Assembly (NCBI GenBank): GCA_905250115.1
Contig: CAJNOI010000030.1
Location: 425,980 to 489,979, forward strand
Length of the DNA: 64,000 nt
Reading direction: 5' to 3'
Source: Adineta steineri
Lineage: Eukaryota; Rotifera; Eurotatoria; Adinetida; Adinetidae
Shown here: positions 1-13,707 of the stretch, piece by piece
Layout: each line of letters begins with the position of its first letter
How positions within the stretch are numbered: the first letter of the stretch is position 1
Made by a program: the position numbers and the translations under genes
Notes under the pieces: model-generated
Told to the model about the DNA's origin: nothing
Seen by the model: only the letters and a program-made list of their open reading frames with translations
Databases searched by the model: none

Positions 1-207
1 AACAGAACACTAAAAAAGAGAATTTTGTTTTTTCGTTATCTTTAAAACCTTTTTTTATTGACTCATATTTAACTCTTTCTTTGTATCTGTTCTCACGGTA
101 ACGAAGAATATAGCGTCGGGTTACTATATAAATCACATTTGTATATAGATATTGAAACAAAACGATATAAAAAAACGAAAATTCTTATATTGACAATTTC
201 ATTGATA

Positions 208-3200
208 ATGAGTAAGAATCGATCATTTAAATTAGAACCGGTATAATTAAAATTCTTTTTATTTATAATAAAAAATTCAATGAAATCTGTTCTTTTATTT
301 AGATAAATAAAGAAAAATCTCCAGCAGATATTTTTAACGAACTAAATATTCGTTATCGTGTATGTTTCAAATTCGCCCGAAAAAGGTATTTTTTTTTCTT
401 GATTTAGAAAATAATGAAAAATTTTATTTTATTGTTTTGTTAACTATTAGTGATGAGGAACAAGATATTTGTATATGTAACAATTCATTAACAAGTCATA
501 AAGATAAAAGTGATTCTAAATCAAAAGATGCTGTATGGACTATGGAGCAAAATACTAAGGAAAAAATAGAGCCTGCTCACGGTATACTTCCGAATGGTGC
601 ATTGGTATGATTAAAATTTTTATATTTATTAAGTTAATAATCATGTACATATGTATAGTTTTTGCGACTTGCTTTGGATACATCGGTAGCAAAAGTTGGA
701 AAACTTCTTTTTGATGTATGGAAGATTCCACAACCTCGATTAATTATGTCAATTATTGGAGGTGCAAAATATTTTACATTAAGTGATCGACTTGAAACAA
801 ATTTTATTAATGGTATTATCGAAGTTGCACTTAAATCCGGTAAAAAAACGATTATAAATTTTTACTTTTCTTTATTTCTTTTCGAATATAGATGCATGGT
901 TAATTACAAATGGATATAATGTTGGTATTGTTCAACTTGTTGGACAAGCAATTAATAAAGTTAAATTAACAAAATTAGATCAACATATTACAGCTATTGG
1001 AGTTTGTAAATGGGGAAGTATAAAAGATGTAGAAACTATTACAGGGTCAGATAAGGAAAATAATCAGGTTTGATTTGTTTTGAAAAATAATTCATAATTT
1101 TAAAAATTTAATTTTTATTAAGAAACAAACGGACAAACGTAATAAAGAGTCGGATGATAGTACAGAAAAAAAACGTGAAAGTGGTCAACGTGATCTAGAA
1201 ATGAATCATAGTCATTATTTAATGTTAGATGATGGAAGATTTCGATTCTATGATATAAAAGATTACCGAACACAATTATGTGTTCACCTAGCAAAGTTAC
1301 AACATGAAACTGATTTTCCTCGTAAGTTTATGAATACTTTACTTTTATTCTCGAAATTGAATGCCACCAAAGATTTTGTTAATTCTTCACTGTTTTGTCT
1401 CTATTTATAGTTCCTGTTGTTACTATTGTGGTTGAAGGTGGCAGAGATACCATAACAAATATATATTATGATTTACGTGAGAATATCCCTGTTGTTATTA
1501 TTGATGTAAGTAAAACAAACAAAAATCTTCTGTACAATTGTAATATAATCTAAATAGGGTAGTGGTCGTGTTGCTGACTTTTTCAAACGTTGGTTATTAT
1601 ATACAAAAGAATTTGATGAGGCTAGTAAATATCCTCAATATCCATATGAAATTGGTGAAATTGATAAAATAACTCCAGTTACAACTTTTTCACCGACAAA
1701 TAATAATCCACGTAGTTCAAGAATAAGGTAAAAATTGAATTGTTTTTGTATTTCATTACGTAATCTTTTTAGTACTCATACATATTCTGAACTTCAACTT
1801 GATGCATCTCGCAATACGTAAATAAATGTTTATTTCATTTTCTAAAATTATTTGTATAATTTCTTTTGTGCAGGCTTAAAGGATTATTTGAAAAATATGA
1901 TGAACGACTTAGAAAAGATCTTGATCTACTTATATCACATAATGATGAATCTAGTAAACGAAAGAAGACAGGTCCTACATCAAACAACAATAATTCAAAA
2001 GGTGCAAAATCAAATCATTTAGATGCAACACTTCGACAAGTTATGTATTGTCTTCAACCTGCTGTTCGTTCTGGTATAGCTGTATTTAATTTAAATTCAG
2101 GGGATAATTTATCCGAGACAATTTTTCGTACTGTTTGTAAATGTAAGTGAATTGTATGATGCAAGATTTTCTTTTCGTTAATTTGATTTGTTTTAGCACG
2201 TCAAAAATATTTTGAAAGAAAAGAAAGTGAACAAAATGATGCAATAGAAATACTTCATCGAAAATCTAAACCATCACAAACTCCACATGTTAAACAACAT
2301 CATTCAGATTCACGACAAAATGTTAATAGAAGAGATCAAAATGCACAACGATCCCAGTTATTACAATTAGCTATGGATTGGGATTGTATTGATGTTGCAA
2401 AAGAATTAATTCTTCAAAATTCATTAGATAATATTCTAGTAAGAATAAGAATACTATTGTATCGATGATGTTATTTCTTTTGTTTAGAATAAAGAAGAAG
2501 CTTTTTTGAATGCTTTAACACGAGATTTACCAGAATTTGTTTATGAATTTATTAAATTGGGTATTGATCTAGGTAAAATATTCTTTGAAAATGATACATT
2601 CTTTCGCTCAAAAAATCGATATAAAAAATTTCTTCAACGTTTGTACAATAATGAAGCTGTGGTAATATATATTTATAAATTAAAAAAGATATGAATGTGT
2701 TACATATTTATAGAATAGTGATACAACTCAATTAAGTGCATTTATTGAATCGGACGATGTTGTTGGAAAAAACATTCGTACAATTGATGAGCTAAATGAT
2801 GTTCTTGCTACATTGATTGGTGATTATATGAATAAATTATACTTTAATTCAAATGAGAATGAGGCTGAATATCGCTCATCATGGGGTTTAATGGTACAAA
2901 TTCAAACAAATCCTCGAAATTTTGACCCACACGATAAAACAAATAAAGAAATAGTTTTTGATTATATAATGCGAGATTTATTTATATGGGCAATACTTAT
3001 GAATCATACTGAAATGGCTCAAGTCCTTCTGAGTCATATGAAATATCGAATATGTGCTGCATTGATTGCAACAAAAATATTAAAACAATACTTCCGTACA
3101 GCTTCATATGGTGATTTAAAAGATAGTTACGAGAAAAATGCAAAATATTTTGAAGAATATGCTATTGCATGTATTAAACAATGTGAAAAATATAATACTG

Positions 3201-5592
3201 ATCAAGCATGTCAAATTGTTTTACAACGAATAGAACTATATGGAAATGTGACTTGTCTTCAAGTATATTAAATAGTTTTGTTTTTCTTTGAAAATTTATA
3301 TATTTAAGGTTGCTGCTGATGCAAAAGATAAACTATTTATTGCGACTCCATGTTGTGTTCAAGCTATGAATAATATATGGTATAATAATATTCATCCCAA
3401 ACAATCAAATAAACGAAGTGAAATAGCAATGTCTATTGGAGTTCTTTCACTCGGTCTTCTGGCACCATTTTGTGTCACTTATCGAGATCCTCCACGGGTT
3501 AGAATTTTGTTATTATTTCAATCTTTACAATAATAGATAGATATAAAATCTTGCTTGACTAAAAAGGAAATCTACTAGTCCTGAATAAGAGCAAAATTTA
3601 TCACCGATTATCATCAGTAGTATTAACAAGATTTTATTTTCATTTTATTTAGATAGTAAACAATGAAGAACCTGAACGATCGTACGTATTCCTGATTAAA
3701 AATTTCAGTATAAAAATATTATACTATATTTAGTTTGCAACCTTATGGTATACATTATTCCGATCCATATCCGATTGCATTTCCTCGTTATACTAAAATT
3801 CTTCCAATAAATAATTATCTGCATCGTATAAAAAATTTCCATCAAGCTTTACGTATGAAATATTGTTATCATTGTGTATGTATACATATTGTCATTTGAG
3901 ATAAAATTTATATAACTTCTTTTTAGTTAAATTATTGTTTTTTCCTACTGCTTTTTTCTTATGTACTTTTATTTAATTTTCAACCACCAACTTCTTCAAT
4001 ACCGTCTATTCATTGGACTGAAATTCTAACAATTATACTTGTTTCAAGTATGTTAATTGAAGAAATTCACTATGTAAGATAATCAAATCTATAGAAAGAG
4101 ATATATAGAATTTTCTTTTATTCTTATTACTATAGTTTGCTAGCCTAGATAGTAGGAAATTATCTGGGAAATTCAAAAGTTATTTTGGGAACTTATTTAA
4201 AATTATGACTCTTGTTGGATTTGTACTTTTTTATATTGGATTAATTCTACGATTTACTCATGCAGGTGATGAGTATGAATTTGTCTCAGCTAGGTACGCT
4301 ATTTTTGTGGATGTGGATATTCTTCTCATCCACCCACTGTTGATTTATTCAGGGTAGTATGGGCTGTTGATGTTGAACTTTGGTGGCTTCGCTCTTTAGC
4401 ATTTATTATTGTTGTACCATCTCTTGGACCTCATTTGGTGGCTATTGGAAAGATGGTACACATATAATTTTTTTTTAAATATAAATAAAAAAGTTTTATT
4501 TTCTCTAGCTTAAAGATCTTTTATTCTTTCTGTGTATAATTGCTATTGTTATGGCTGGTTATGGTGTTGCTTCTCGTTCAATGGTTTATTATCCAAATGC
4601 AAATTTATTCAATGAGACTAGTACAGATATATCGTTTGATGGTAGAAGTATTTTTCGTCAAATTGTATATCCAGTATATTATTTAATGTATGGAGAATTT
4701 GGCAAGGAACTCGATAATCTTGACGGTAAGTAAATCATATGTATATATTAGTCTTGTACATAAGATGTTTTATATAAAACTGAATTCAAATGTATAATAT
4801 ATTTTTCAAATAGTCGATGTCGATGCTGCATGGTCAATTGCTACGCATGTATTACTTGCTATTCATATGCTTTTTGTGAATATATTACTTACTAATCTTC
4901 TAATTGCTATGTTTAGGTAAGTATTTAATATAATAAAAAAATTTTTTATCTATCGATTAATATTTTTAAGTAAACGATTTGATCAAGTTTATGATGATAC
5001 AAAAAATATTTGGCATTCTCAACAATATTTATTCACACGAGAATATTATACACGTTCACCATTTTTACCACCTATAAGTCTTTTTTATGATATTTATGGT
5101 TTATGTCGCATAGCGTTTTATGCTGTAAGACGAAGATGTTTTAAAAAACCAGCAGATGGTAAAGCAACAGTATTTAGTAAGTTGAAATCAATGAATTTTA
5201 TTTTTCGAAAATTTATTATCATTATTATTATTAAGAAATGATTCCAATCAATAAAAATCGTATAAAAGAATGGTATGAATTTGAAGGTGCATCAACATAT
5301 GAATATGCACATATAGAAGCAAAATCATTAACAACAACATCAACAGTGTAAGTTAAAGAGAGAAGAAAAAGCGAAGAAAATATTTCATGAAAATTTTATT
5401 TTATACAGATCAACGAGTGGATCAGATTCTACTAGTAATGAAAACAAAGATGATACAAATGATAATGCAAATGATTCAAATAATTCAAATAGTGATATTC
5501 GACTAGTACAAGATGATTTAGCAAAAGTAAATCAATCAATTGATGAATTGAAAGCACAAATACAAATACTAATTGATGCAACAGTTACTTAA
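208..5592 (+). CDS. TRPM-family cation channel, complete, about 20 exons
   Basis: Predicted plasma-membrane cation channel of the TRP melastatin family, roughly 1,300 residues after splicing. I chose the ATG at 208: its 11-codon exon (208-240) joins in phase to an exon starting at 303, and the next join (donor near 388) gives the family's Cys-x-Cys...His motif. The N-terminal TRPM homology/SLOG region follows (FLRLALDTSVAKVGK, then PRLIMSIIGGAKYF, about 700-1500). A helical linker comes next, then six membrane segments (about 3.9-4.9 kb), with a pore stretch near YLMYGEFGKELD (4.68 kb). After S6 there is a TRP helix (NIWHSQQYLF) followed by FLPPISLFYDI. The C-terminus is short, acidic and Asn-rich, with a final coiled-coil-like helix. 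No NUDIX or kinase domain follows, so it is not TRPM2-, 6- or 7-like in its tail. Introns are mostly 50-65 nt. Confidence 0.93.
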
Positions 5593-6150
5593 ATGAGCTC
5601 ATAGTGAATTATTATGCAAAATTACATTTATTTAGGAATTTTTACATTTGTATTTCGGAATTTTTTTTTTATAATATTAAAAATAAAAATTATAAATTTC
5701 GAGTATTTTAACAGTGAGCAACAGTAAGAATTATAGGGGTGTATCGAGCCCGAACCTTTCGATCTCGGTTAGTCTCAGCCCGATCATGAGGGTGTGGGTG
5801 TAGGTACTAACCTTTCACCCACATCCTCAAGTTTATCAACGATATGAACTATTCTTTAATATTGGAACAGAAAGAATAATGCATTCTATTGATAAAATAA
5901 CCTTTTCTCTCCTTCTATTCTTCGATGCTTCTGTTGAGTATCTTTCTTTCTTATCTATCATAACGAAACTCTACTTTTTCAGACATAATAATGTAACTAT
6001 GAAGGTCTTCTCTATAATATATATTGTTTACCTTACCGATGAGTGTTACTGTACATACTGTTTTCTCAACAGGAACAGAGTTTCAATAGAGACACATTTT
6101 CTTTTTCATTAGTTTTGTTTTACTTTCAAAAAAAAAAATACAGAAATAAA
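5593..6150. other. Intergenic region between convergent TRPM and ART-TPR genes
   Basis: About 560 bases between the TRPM stop and the ART-TPR stop. It holds a GC-richer patch (about 5735-5830) with an imperfect inverted repeat described separately. The rest is AT-rich, and I see no convincing gene in it. Confidence 0.6.
5785..5830. repeat. Short imperfect inverted repeat (hairpin-forming)
   Basis: The left arm GAGGGTGTGGGTG and right arm CACCCACATCCTC are nearly perfect complements separated by about 17 bases. It lies 3' of TRPM in a patch visibly richer in G+C than its surroundings. It could be a remnant of a mobile element or an RNA 3'-end structure. Confidence 0.6.
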
Positions 6151-8238
6151 CTATAATTTCTTTTTCATGCGTTCTAGGTTTTCTCTCCGTTTTTGAACAG
6201 TTGGATGATATAATGGTAATGATTGTTGTCCATTTTGTACAGCACGTTCATAAAATGAATGCGCTTCTGCATAGTTGCTCATATTTTCATACAACAAACC
6301 GATGTTGTTATAGGAACTACCCAAACTAGGATGATTGGAAGGAAGTGATTGTTGTTTGATTGCAAGTGCTTTTTCATGCGACGAAAGTGCTTTTGGATAA
6401 TCACCCATGCCGCAATACGTAATACCGATGCCCATGTAGGAAGAAGCCAAATCAGGATGATTGGAAGGAAGTGATTGCTCTCGAATTACAACGGCTTTTT
6501 CATAGTAAGAAAGTGCTTTTGGATAATCACCCATGTAGTAATACGTGCTACCCATGTTGTTATAGGAAGTACCCAAGTCAAGATGATTGGAAGGAAATGA
6601 TTGTCGAATTGCAAGGGCTTTTTCATGAGATGAAAGTGCTTTTGGATAGTCACCCATATGGTCGTACACATTGCCGATACCCGTGTAGAGTAAAGCTAAA
6701 TCAGGATGAATAGAAGGAAGTGTTTTTTCATAGATAGCAAATGATTTTTCACAATAAGAAAGTGCTTCTTGATATTCTCCTTGATTACGTTTGATTCGAC
6801 CTAGTTGATGATAAATATTTGCTTTGTCACTCTCATTTGTTGCTTGATGAAGTAAATATCTATAAATTTCTTGAGCTTTGGTAAACTGACCCATTTTAAT
6901 CAGTAATAATCCTAATCTATACCATCCTTCTTCATCTGGGAAGGTCTCTTGGCGGATCTGATTGCTAAGAGTTCGAAGATCTTGATCGGTTTCATTGGTC
7001 AATATTAGGTTTACTTGATAGAGGTGATTATTTTCATCCATTGATTTAATATCTCCAATGCGAAAAATGGTATGCATGGAGAAGAGAACTTCATCTTCTG
7101 TATGGAAATAACTGACATCTGTAACAGAAGCAAATGGGGTTGTTGAATCCGTTGGATTAATTGATATAACAAACAGAATTCCAATAAGATCAGGATTTGC
7201 AGTAGCTTGTGGTGCGAAAAAGAGAGAAACATCACGATTTTTACTAGTTGACAGAAAGTTATTAAATGAAAGGAGTCCACCTTTAGTATTTGTCATTCCA
7301 GTGAAACCTTCTTTTGAAAGAGATTGTCCACGATAAACTGTAAATGTTTTACCAGATTGATGACCATCAAATTGTTCCGAATGAAGTCGTTGAATATCAC
7401 GATGTAGATCATTAAGAAAGAAGCCCATTCGAACAATAATATCAACATCCATTAATCTTAATGCTTGATTCAGCATCGAATATAAAAGACATTGATAAGT
7501 ATACCACCAAATAGGTCTTTGATTATGATAGTCACGTTCCAATTTTTCAATATTATGTAAATCATACTCGTTTTCGTCAAATGCTTCGCGACAATAAGTA
7601 ATAAATTCTTTAATATATTTATCTTCAAAGTTGATGGTTAATAAGATCTCTTTCAAGATCTGAGTATACATAAAAGATGGATCTAATTGATCCAATTTCT
7701 TGTTTGAGGCTACAAAGCTGATTGAGATCGCATTTTGTTCACATTGATGAACAGTTTGTTTAAGAGCTTCACAAATTGATGCTATATCTGTCAAGACCCC
7801 CTTTATTTTAGGCCAATCTTTGGCCCATTGTTTATGCCATTCTCGGTTGCTACAAAAAATAAAAATGGTATCTACTTGGAACATATCATGCACATGAGGC
7901 ACAATATGTTTCCCAAGTGAACCAGAAACAATCATACATAATTTGTTGTTGGTGATGGTTTGAATAAATTCAACACATTCCTCACCATCTGTAAACGTGT
8001 CTATGTTGTTAACTACGCGTTTCAGTTATTTGATTGTATTACCACAATCAGCATTATTTACATTAATATTGTTGTTCAACCAGATAAGGAGGACATTTTG
8101 CATTCTTTGCATGTCAATACGTCGATTTGTAACTGTATCCTCAGAAAAGTTTGATACATGCTTAGCATTAGCTTGTGTATTGGATTGAACAAATGTTATT
8201 GATTTATTGTTCGCCATTGTTTGTTGTAATGATATCAA
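6151..8238 (-). CDS. ADP-ribosyltransferase with kinesin-light-chain-type TPRs; in-frame stop near the N-terminus
   Basis: Mono-ADP-ribosyltransferase (R-S-ExE type) fused to TPRs. One reading frame runs from an ATG at 8238 (or 8217) to the stop at 6151, interrupted by a single TAA at 8026-8028. The uninterrupted part begins at an internal ATG at 7935 (594 codons). It carries the NAD-binding Arg in VYRGQ, the Ser motif LSFNNFLSTS and an ExE motif in EDEVLFS. At least four 42-residue TPRs follow, with signatures such as GDYPKALS and LPSNHPDL. The upstream part (WLNNNINVNNADC...) resembles the N-terminal region of bdelloid ART-TPR proteins as I remember it, so it belongs to this gene. The stop lies inside a 54-nt GT-AG segment (7989-8042), so the gene may be intact if that segment is spliced out. 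Without splicing it is nonsense-mutated or starts at 7935. Known family role: transfer of ADP-ribose from NAD to arginine. The target here is unknown. Confidence 0.85.
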
Positions 8239-11099
8239 TATAGATTACTTCAAGAAGAAATGTTTATAAATGAATAAGAACAACGTATGATTTTATAGTG
8301 TAAGAATTTTCTTTCGATTGTTTTTTTGTCTTCTTTTTATTCTCATGAGTCCAAAAACTACGTGTATGCATGTTCTATGACTAAGATAAGGTTATCAAAA
8401 ATGTGAAAGATCAACAAATATGCACATTCAGGTGAATCAAAAACAATCCAGTATTGATATAGTTTTAAAATGAATAAAATTCATAAAGAAGTCATTCTTT
8501 GCGTGTTGTTCGTTTCCGTACTAATCAGATATTTGAAATACATAAATCAACTATAATGCAATCATCTAAATGACCATTCTCACCTACTTGCCACTGAATA
8601 ATGATCAGGTATAAACTTTTGTAAAGCCTTACATCTTCTTGATTATGTTAAAAACTTCTGTAGTAGATATTCGCATATTTATTTTTACTTGTCAATTGCA
8701 CAAATGATTGTTCGTCTTACAAAAAGTATTAACAAGTATCTGTATACAGATGAGATAGATCTATTGAAGGAAATACAAAAAACAAGTTGATCGTGTACAT
8801 TTTGAAATTTTATATTGAGTCAAAGTTCATTTTTTTTAATTATCAATATGTTTGTGTTACCTTTGGAAGTAGCTTATATTCAACTAAAATTTATTTCTGA
8901 AAACGATCACATAATATTATATTATGCAGCATTTGCATAAAGAATTTAACTGTTTATAATTTGTGAAACTATCTGTAAAATATACTTTTAAATTTTGAAT
9001 GGCAATAGTAAAAATTTAATGTACTTGTATAAACATAGATATTCTTTGTATGTAACATCTGTATTTTTGTTTAATATTAAACGAAAAAAAAAATATAATG
9101 TGCAACGAATAAGTTAACTATATAAAATTATTATATGATATATTGAACTTTTCATTAGCAACATTCTAAATAAAACATTCTTTTCTCAAATTTCTCAAAC
9201 TGGAAAATAACTCATTGGCATTTAAAGATATTGTCACATAATTTTTATTTTTATGAGATAATCGTAACACAAAATGACAATTCTGAATGTGTACATCGAG
9301 AAAGCAAGAAAACTGGCGAAAGACTACATAAATGCTTCGCTTCGCATCGCATTAATAATCGAAGCAAAATTTTCATATTATTATCAATTATTTCAAATTG
9401 GCTTTCATCTGTCTTACAAACTAAAAATATTAATAAACAATTCAAAACTGATGATATACAAGGTGAAAGTATTTTGTATCTTATTTTACATTCTCGACTT
9501 CTCAATAATCAATATTTGACATAACTATTCAACTTTTATATGATGTAACTTTCATACATTATCAATATTTCAACGTTTTCATAAAAATTCAAAGATTTTA
9601 TCAGCATTTTTTTAGTGAGATACGAGATCGAATTTATATGAGAAACTTGCAGTAAGAAATGGTTTTGTAGATAAACTCATAATTTTTCTTAATCGAATAT
9701 TTCCATCCAAAATAGATTGTCTACAACTTTTGATATTCAGGTATATATATAAAACCATAACGCCTACATGTTAGAATATATTAATAATATCATTATTATT
9801 GACAAAATATTTCATTTTCTTCGAACATATCAAATGACTGTTCGTTGTTTTTTTTACCGCTCGTTCGCAATCGATACACAAACATAATTTTTTCTATACT
9901 CAGCTATTTATGTTTCTAATATGTATTTTATAAATTTTTCTCATTCAATCATTAAGTAATAATGCATGTGTATAGTTCTTGTTAAATATATATATATTTG
10001 CTTTTCATAGTAAATGTCATATTATAAATTCATATGAAAAACCGCCTAAAATAAATATCTTTTTCGCTGTCTAATCCATATAAAGCTTGTATATGATGTA
10101 CATCAAATGTCTATTTTGTTTTAAAAAAGGCAAGAACAAAATTTATATTGTCGACTATTTTCATGCAGAGGCAGTTAAGCATGAATATAACATATTTTTG
10201 TCGTGTCTAAGTCCTAATTGTAATGTAAGGGTTTTGATTTGATGAAATCAAGAAATAGGACAGTCATTGATGCGTAAAAATGATTGCTTCGAATACACAT
10301 TTATTCATTGATTCAGATAAAAAATAATCAGTACAACTGCTCATATATTCATTATTTTGAAGTATTAGTTCTGTCAACATTTATGACTACTCATTTCCAA
10401 TAGTTTGAAGAACGATAATAAAATAGAAAGCATTATTGTTTCATCTGTCACTCATTCTTTTAATGGTAAGAAATAGTTTTTCTTCCTCTCTCTCTATATA
10501 TATATTTGAACCATTAAATAAATTGGAAATGAGAATACTTTTCTTTTTGTTCTATCAAAACGATGCATTGGATTATACGCTTTTACTATTATTATTCATG
10601 TAGAGTGAGCGTGATTGTTTTCTCTTACTTTTTTTCTTCTTTTCTATAACCTGAAGGCGTTCGTCATTCGTAAGTATACACATGCGCTTTTTATTTATCG
10701 CTCTTATGTACCATACACATATATGATGGTTATAATTATGAGAAGAAAAAAAAGAGGTTTTTTTTCGGGTCCCTGATATCCACCGTATACTTGTAGTGAA
10801 TGAAGAATCGAAAAAACAACGAAACAGTCTCGCTTGTTGTATGATCTAGAAATAGGTATAAACGATAACGGTGATTGATATTGAAACAAATTCAAAATTT
10901 GCTCTTAACCTTTTTGTCTTACTTGCTGTATTAAACACTTTAGGTAAAAATAAAAGGATATTGTCTTTCATAATTATGTTTATAATGCATGTCGGTGAAG
11001 CGAATAATAACGAACGAAAAAAACGCATATTAATCTACGTTTTGTTTTTTTTCTTTGTTTAGATATTATTCTATTTGATTTATTAGAAATACAGTTCCT
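8239..11099. other. Long AT-rich intergenic region
   Basis: Lies between the divergent ART-TPR and MFS genes. Short ORFs occur (for example near 9231-9524) but have no recognisable domains and look like chance frames. A CT/TA microsatellite lies near 10485-10507. The last 160 bases look like the MFS 5' leader: a GT-AG pair (10944-11062) could be a 5' UTR intron or part of a trans-splicing outron. Confidence 0.5.
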
Positions 11100-13614
11100 A
11101 TGGATAATCAAGAGAATTTAGAAAAAAAGGATAATGATATGCAAAACTATTTACAACAACAATCTCCATCGTTAGGAAAAGATTCTGATAATCGTAAAAG
11201 ACTTAATCAAACTTCTGAAGAATATTTAAATTCATTAACACCAACACAACGTCGACAACGAATAACAACATTATTAGTTATTGCTTTTATTTCTCTTTTA
11301 ACTGGTAAAATATTTTTGAAAAAAAAATTGAATGATTTAATTTTTTTTCCTTTAGGTATTGATTATGCGATTATTTTACCTACAGCTTGGGGATATGTCA
11401 ATATGTTTATGCATAATCATTATGGTGGATTTGTAGTGGGTATTCTTTTATCCGTATTCGCATTATCAGGTTCAATAGCTGGTATTTTATTTGGATTTCT
11501 TGATGATATTGGTGTTTCATTAAAAAAACTTGTACTATGCGGAACTGTATTTATAATAATTGGCAATATACTTTATTTTATTGGTATTAATATTTATGTT
11601 GTTGTTATTTCTCGATTGATTGCTGGTATTGGTATGGGTTTAGTTGTAAGAGGAAAGAAAAGAATTGATTTGTTAATAAATTCTTTTCGTTTAGCCACCA
11701 TTATTAGCTGAACTTACAAGACGGTCAACACCAGAAACACGAACACCACTTTTTGCAAAAATACTTGGTAAAAACTGAAACTAAACAAGTATAGAAGTAT
11801 GAAAATCTTTTTTTTGTTCTCCCAGGTTGCCGTCAAGTAGGACTTTTTTTTGGTCCATGTTTTACAATTTTTATTAAGCAATTACATTTTAAATTATTTG
11901 GTCTTCAAGTTACAATGTATAATGCTCCTGGTTTATTGATGGCAGTTTTATGGATAGTAGTAATACTTTTAACACTCTGTTTCTTTTATGATTCACCGAT
12001 AGCAATCGTAAATAACAATTAAATATTAATAAAAATATCAAATATTGATTTTTATCATTTTAGACTGATCCAAAATCATTATCAGAAGCCTTAAAAAATA
12101 ATTCATTTCGTCAAGTATACAAATATTGTTTAAGTTTAATCAAAAGTCCTGTAATTATGGTATGTCATATAACTTTTAACGGGGGTGATCGAAAATCATT
12201 AATATTAATGCACGCTAGAAATGTCATAATACGAAAGTCCTTGTCACCTAGATCATGAATCTGATATCCGTTTGTCTAGATCTGATCCATTTTTTCTCAG
12301 CGATTTCCATGGGGGGAGTACCTAAGTCGGATACTAGATAGTTCCACGGAATGTCAAACATAAAATACACAAATTATTCAGAAAATTTTGTTTTCCCTCA
12401 AACTTTATAGGGCTTTTTTTACTGATCATTTTCGTATAAGGAAGTTTTGGGTTCTATCGAGAAATGACGACGCTATCGTCAAAATAAAAAACATAGTAAA
12501 AACCCATTTTTTTCCTTATAAAGTATAGGAAAAAGCCGTGTCTTTAATCTCGAATCGGCCATATGTCTTCGGAATACAGTCGGCTCGAGATTAGAGACTC
12601 GACTTTTTCCCATATTTTATAAGGAAAAATGGGATTTTAAGCTATTTTAATTTGTTTTTTATTTTGACCATAGCTTCGTCATTCGTCAATAGAATCCAAA
12701 ACTTCCTTATACGAAAATGATCAGTGAGAAAAGCTCTACAAAGTTTGCGGGAAAAGAAAATTGTCTGAATAATTTGTGTATTTGTGTTTGAAACTTCATG
12801 AGACTACTCTATTGAGATCCAGGCAAACGAATATCAGATTCGTGATCTAGGCGACAAAGACTTTCGTATTATGACATTTCTAGCGTGCATTAAAACTAAT
12901 GATTTTTCGACCACCCCCCTTATATGAAATGTAACGTCCCTGCAGATATTAAACAGTTTTCCTATAGAAAAAAAAAGGAACTTATACACCATTCTTTTCA
13001 TATAGGTTCTTCTCGTAACTTCTTTTATTGCATATTTCAACCAAACAGCACTTGAAACAACTTTAACACCATTTACAAATCGTCAATTTAATTGGCATGA
13101 AATCGATGTATCAATTTTATTTGCTGTAGCTGGTATTGAAATAACAATTGTTTATATTGGTTTACATTATATATCGAAAAAAGTTCGTGATCAAACAATT
13201 CTCGTATCTGCATTTATTATTCTTAGTATTGCTTGTCTTATTGCTGTAATTATATTACCATTCTCAAAAATTGGTTCAACAAAATATTTACCGATATTTT
13301 TATTATTTGTTGGTTTGGATATTCTTGCTCTACCACTTATTGCTGTTACAACTGCAACTTTATTTTCACGTGAAATGAATCTTGAACAACAAGGTATTGG
13401 TCAAGGTATACAACGTTTTGTTGTTAATATTGCAACTGTTGTCGGACCGTTATTTGCGGGAGCTTTATTACAAGCAACTTGGACAATGCTTTTAGTGATG
13501 TTTATTATTGTTTTACTTGCTACATTTTTACTTCTATTTATGTATCGATCATTTCGAACCAACCAAAATGATGAGCTAACAGCATTAATTTCACCTGTAA
13601 ATAATAGTTCATAA
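11100..13614 (+). CDS. Major facilitator superfamily transporter, MFSD8-like
   Basis: Multi-pass membrane transporter with a hydrophilic N-terminus of about 60 residues. Exons join in phase: 11100-11304, 11356-11645, 11695 onward, then further exons ending in a long last exon from about 13006. Visible are a run of transmembrane helices and the loop AELTRRSTPETRTPLFAKIL followed by CRQVGLFFGP. This resembles the central region of MFSD8/CLN7-type lysosomal proteins and SPX/SYG-type relatives. The last exon encodes about six more helices and a short polar tail. The intron at about 12160-13005 is 846 nt, far longer than its neighbours, and is almost entirely a foldback element. Substrate and location are not readable from the sequence; assignment to MFSD8 rather than another MFS family is tentative. 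Confidence 0.85.
12180..12920. mobile_element. 740-bp foldback (long inverted repeat) element inside an MFS intron
   Basis: The two halves are near-complements over about 370 bases each. The ends read CGGGGGTGATCGAAAATCA on the left and, reverse complemented, AGGGGGGTGGTCGAAAAATC on the right. Matching internal landmarks include ATGCACGCTAGAAATGTCAT and TTTCGTATAAGGAAGTTTTG. The centre is near 12560-12580. There is no coding capacity, so it is a non-autonomous foldback/MITE-type element. Flanks offer a possible TTA/TAA duplication but the exact target site is unclear. It fills most of the intron and leaves both splice sites intact. Confidence 0.85.
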
Positions 13615-13707
13615 GAAAAAAGAATTTATTGTTGTAGTTTGTTTTTCTATTCATAAACAGCAAAAAAAAATAATAATAAACAGAGATGCGATAAGAAAAA
13701 AACACGT

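Noticed and set aside
9231-9524. 97-codon open frame on the + strand and overlapping frames
   Set aside because: No domain, no splice context and overlapping open frames on both strands; looks like chance in AT-rich DNA.
12834-13040. Minus-strand 68-codon frame in the MFS intron
   Set aside because: It lies within one arm of the foldback element and runs into the next exon's antisense; no protein similarity seen.
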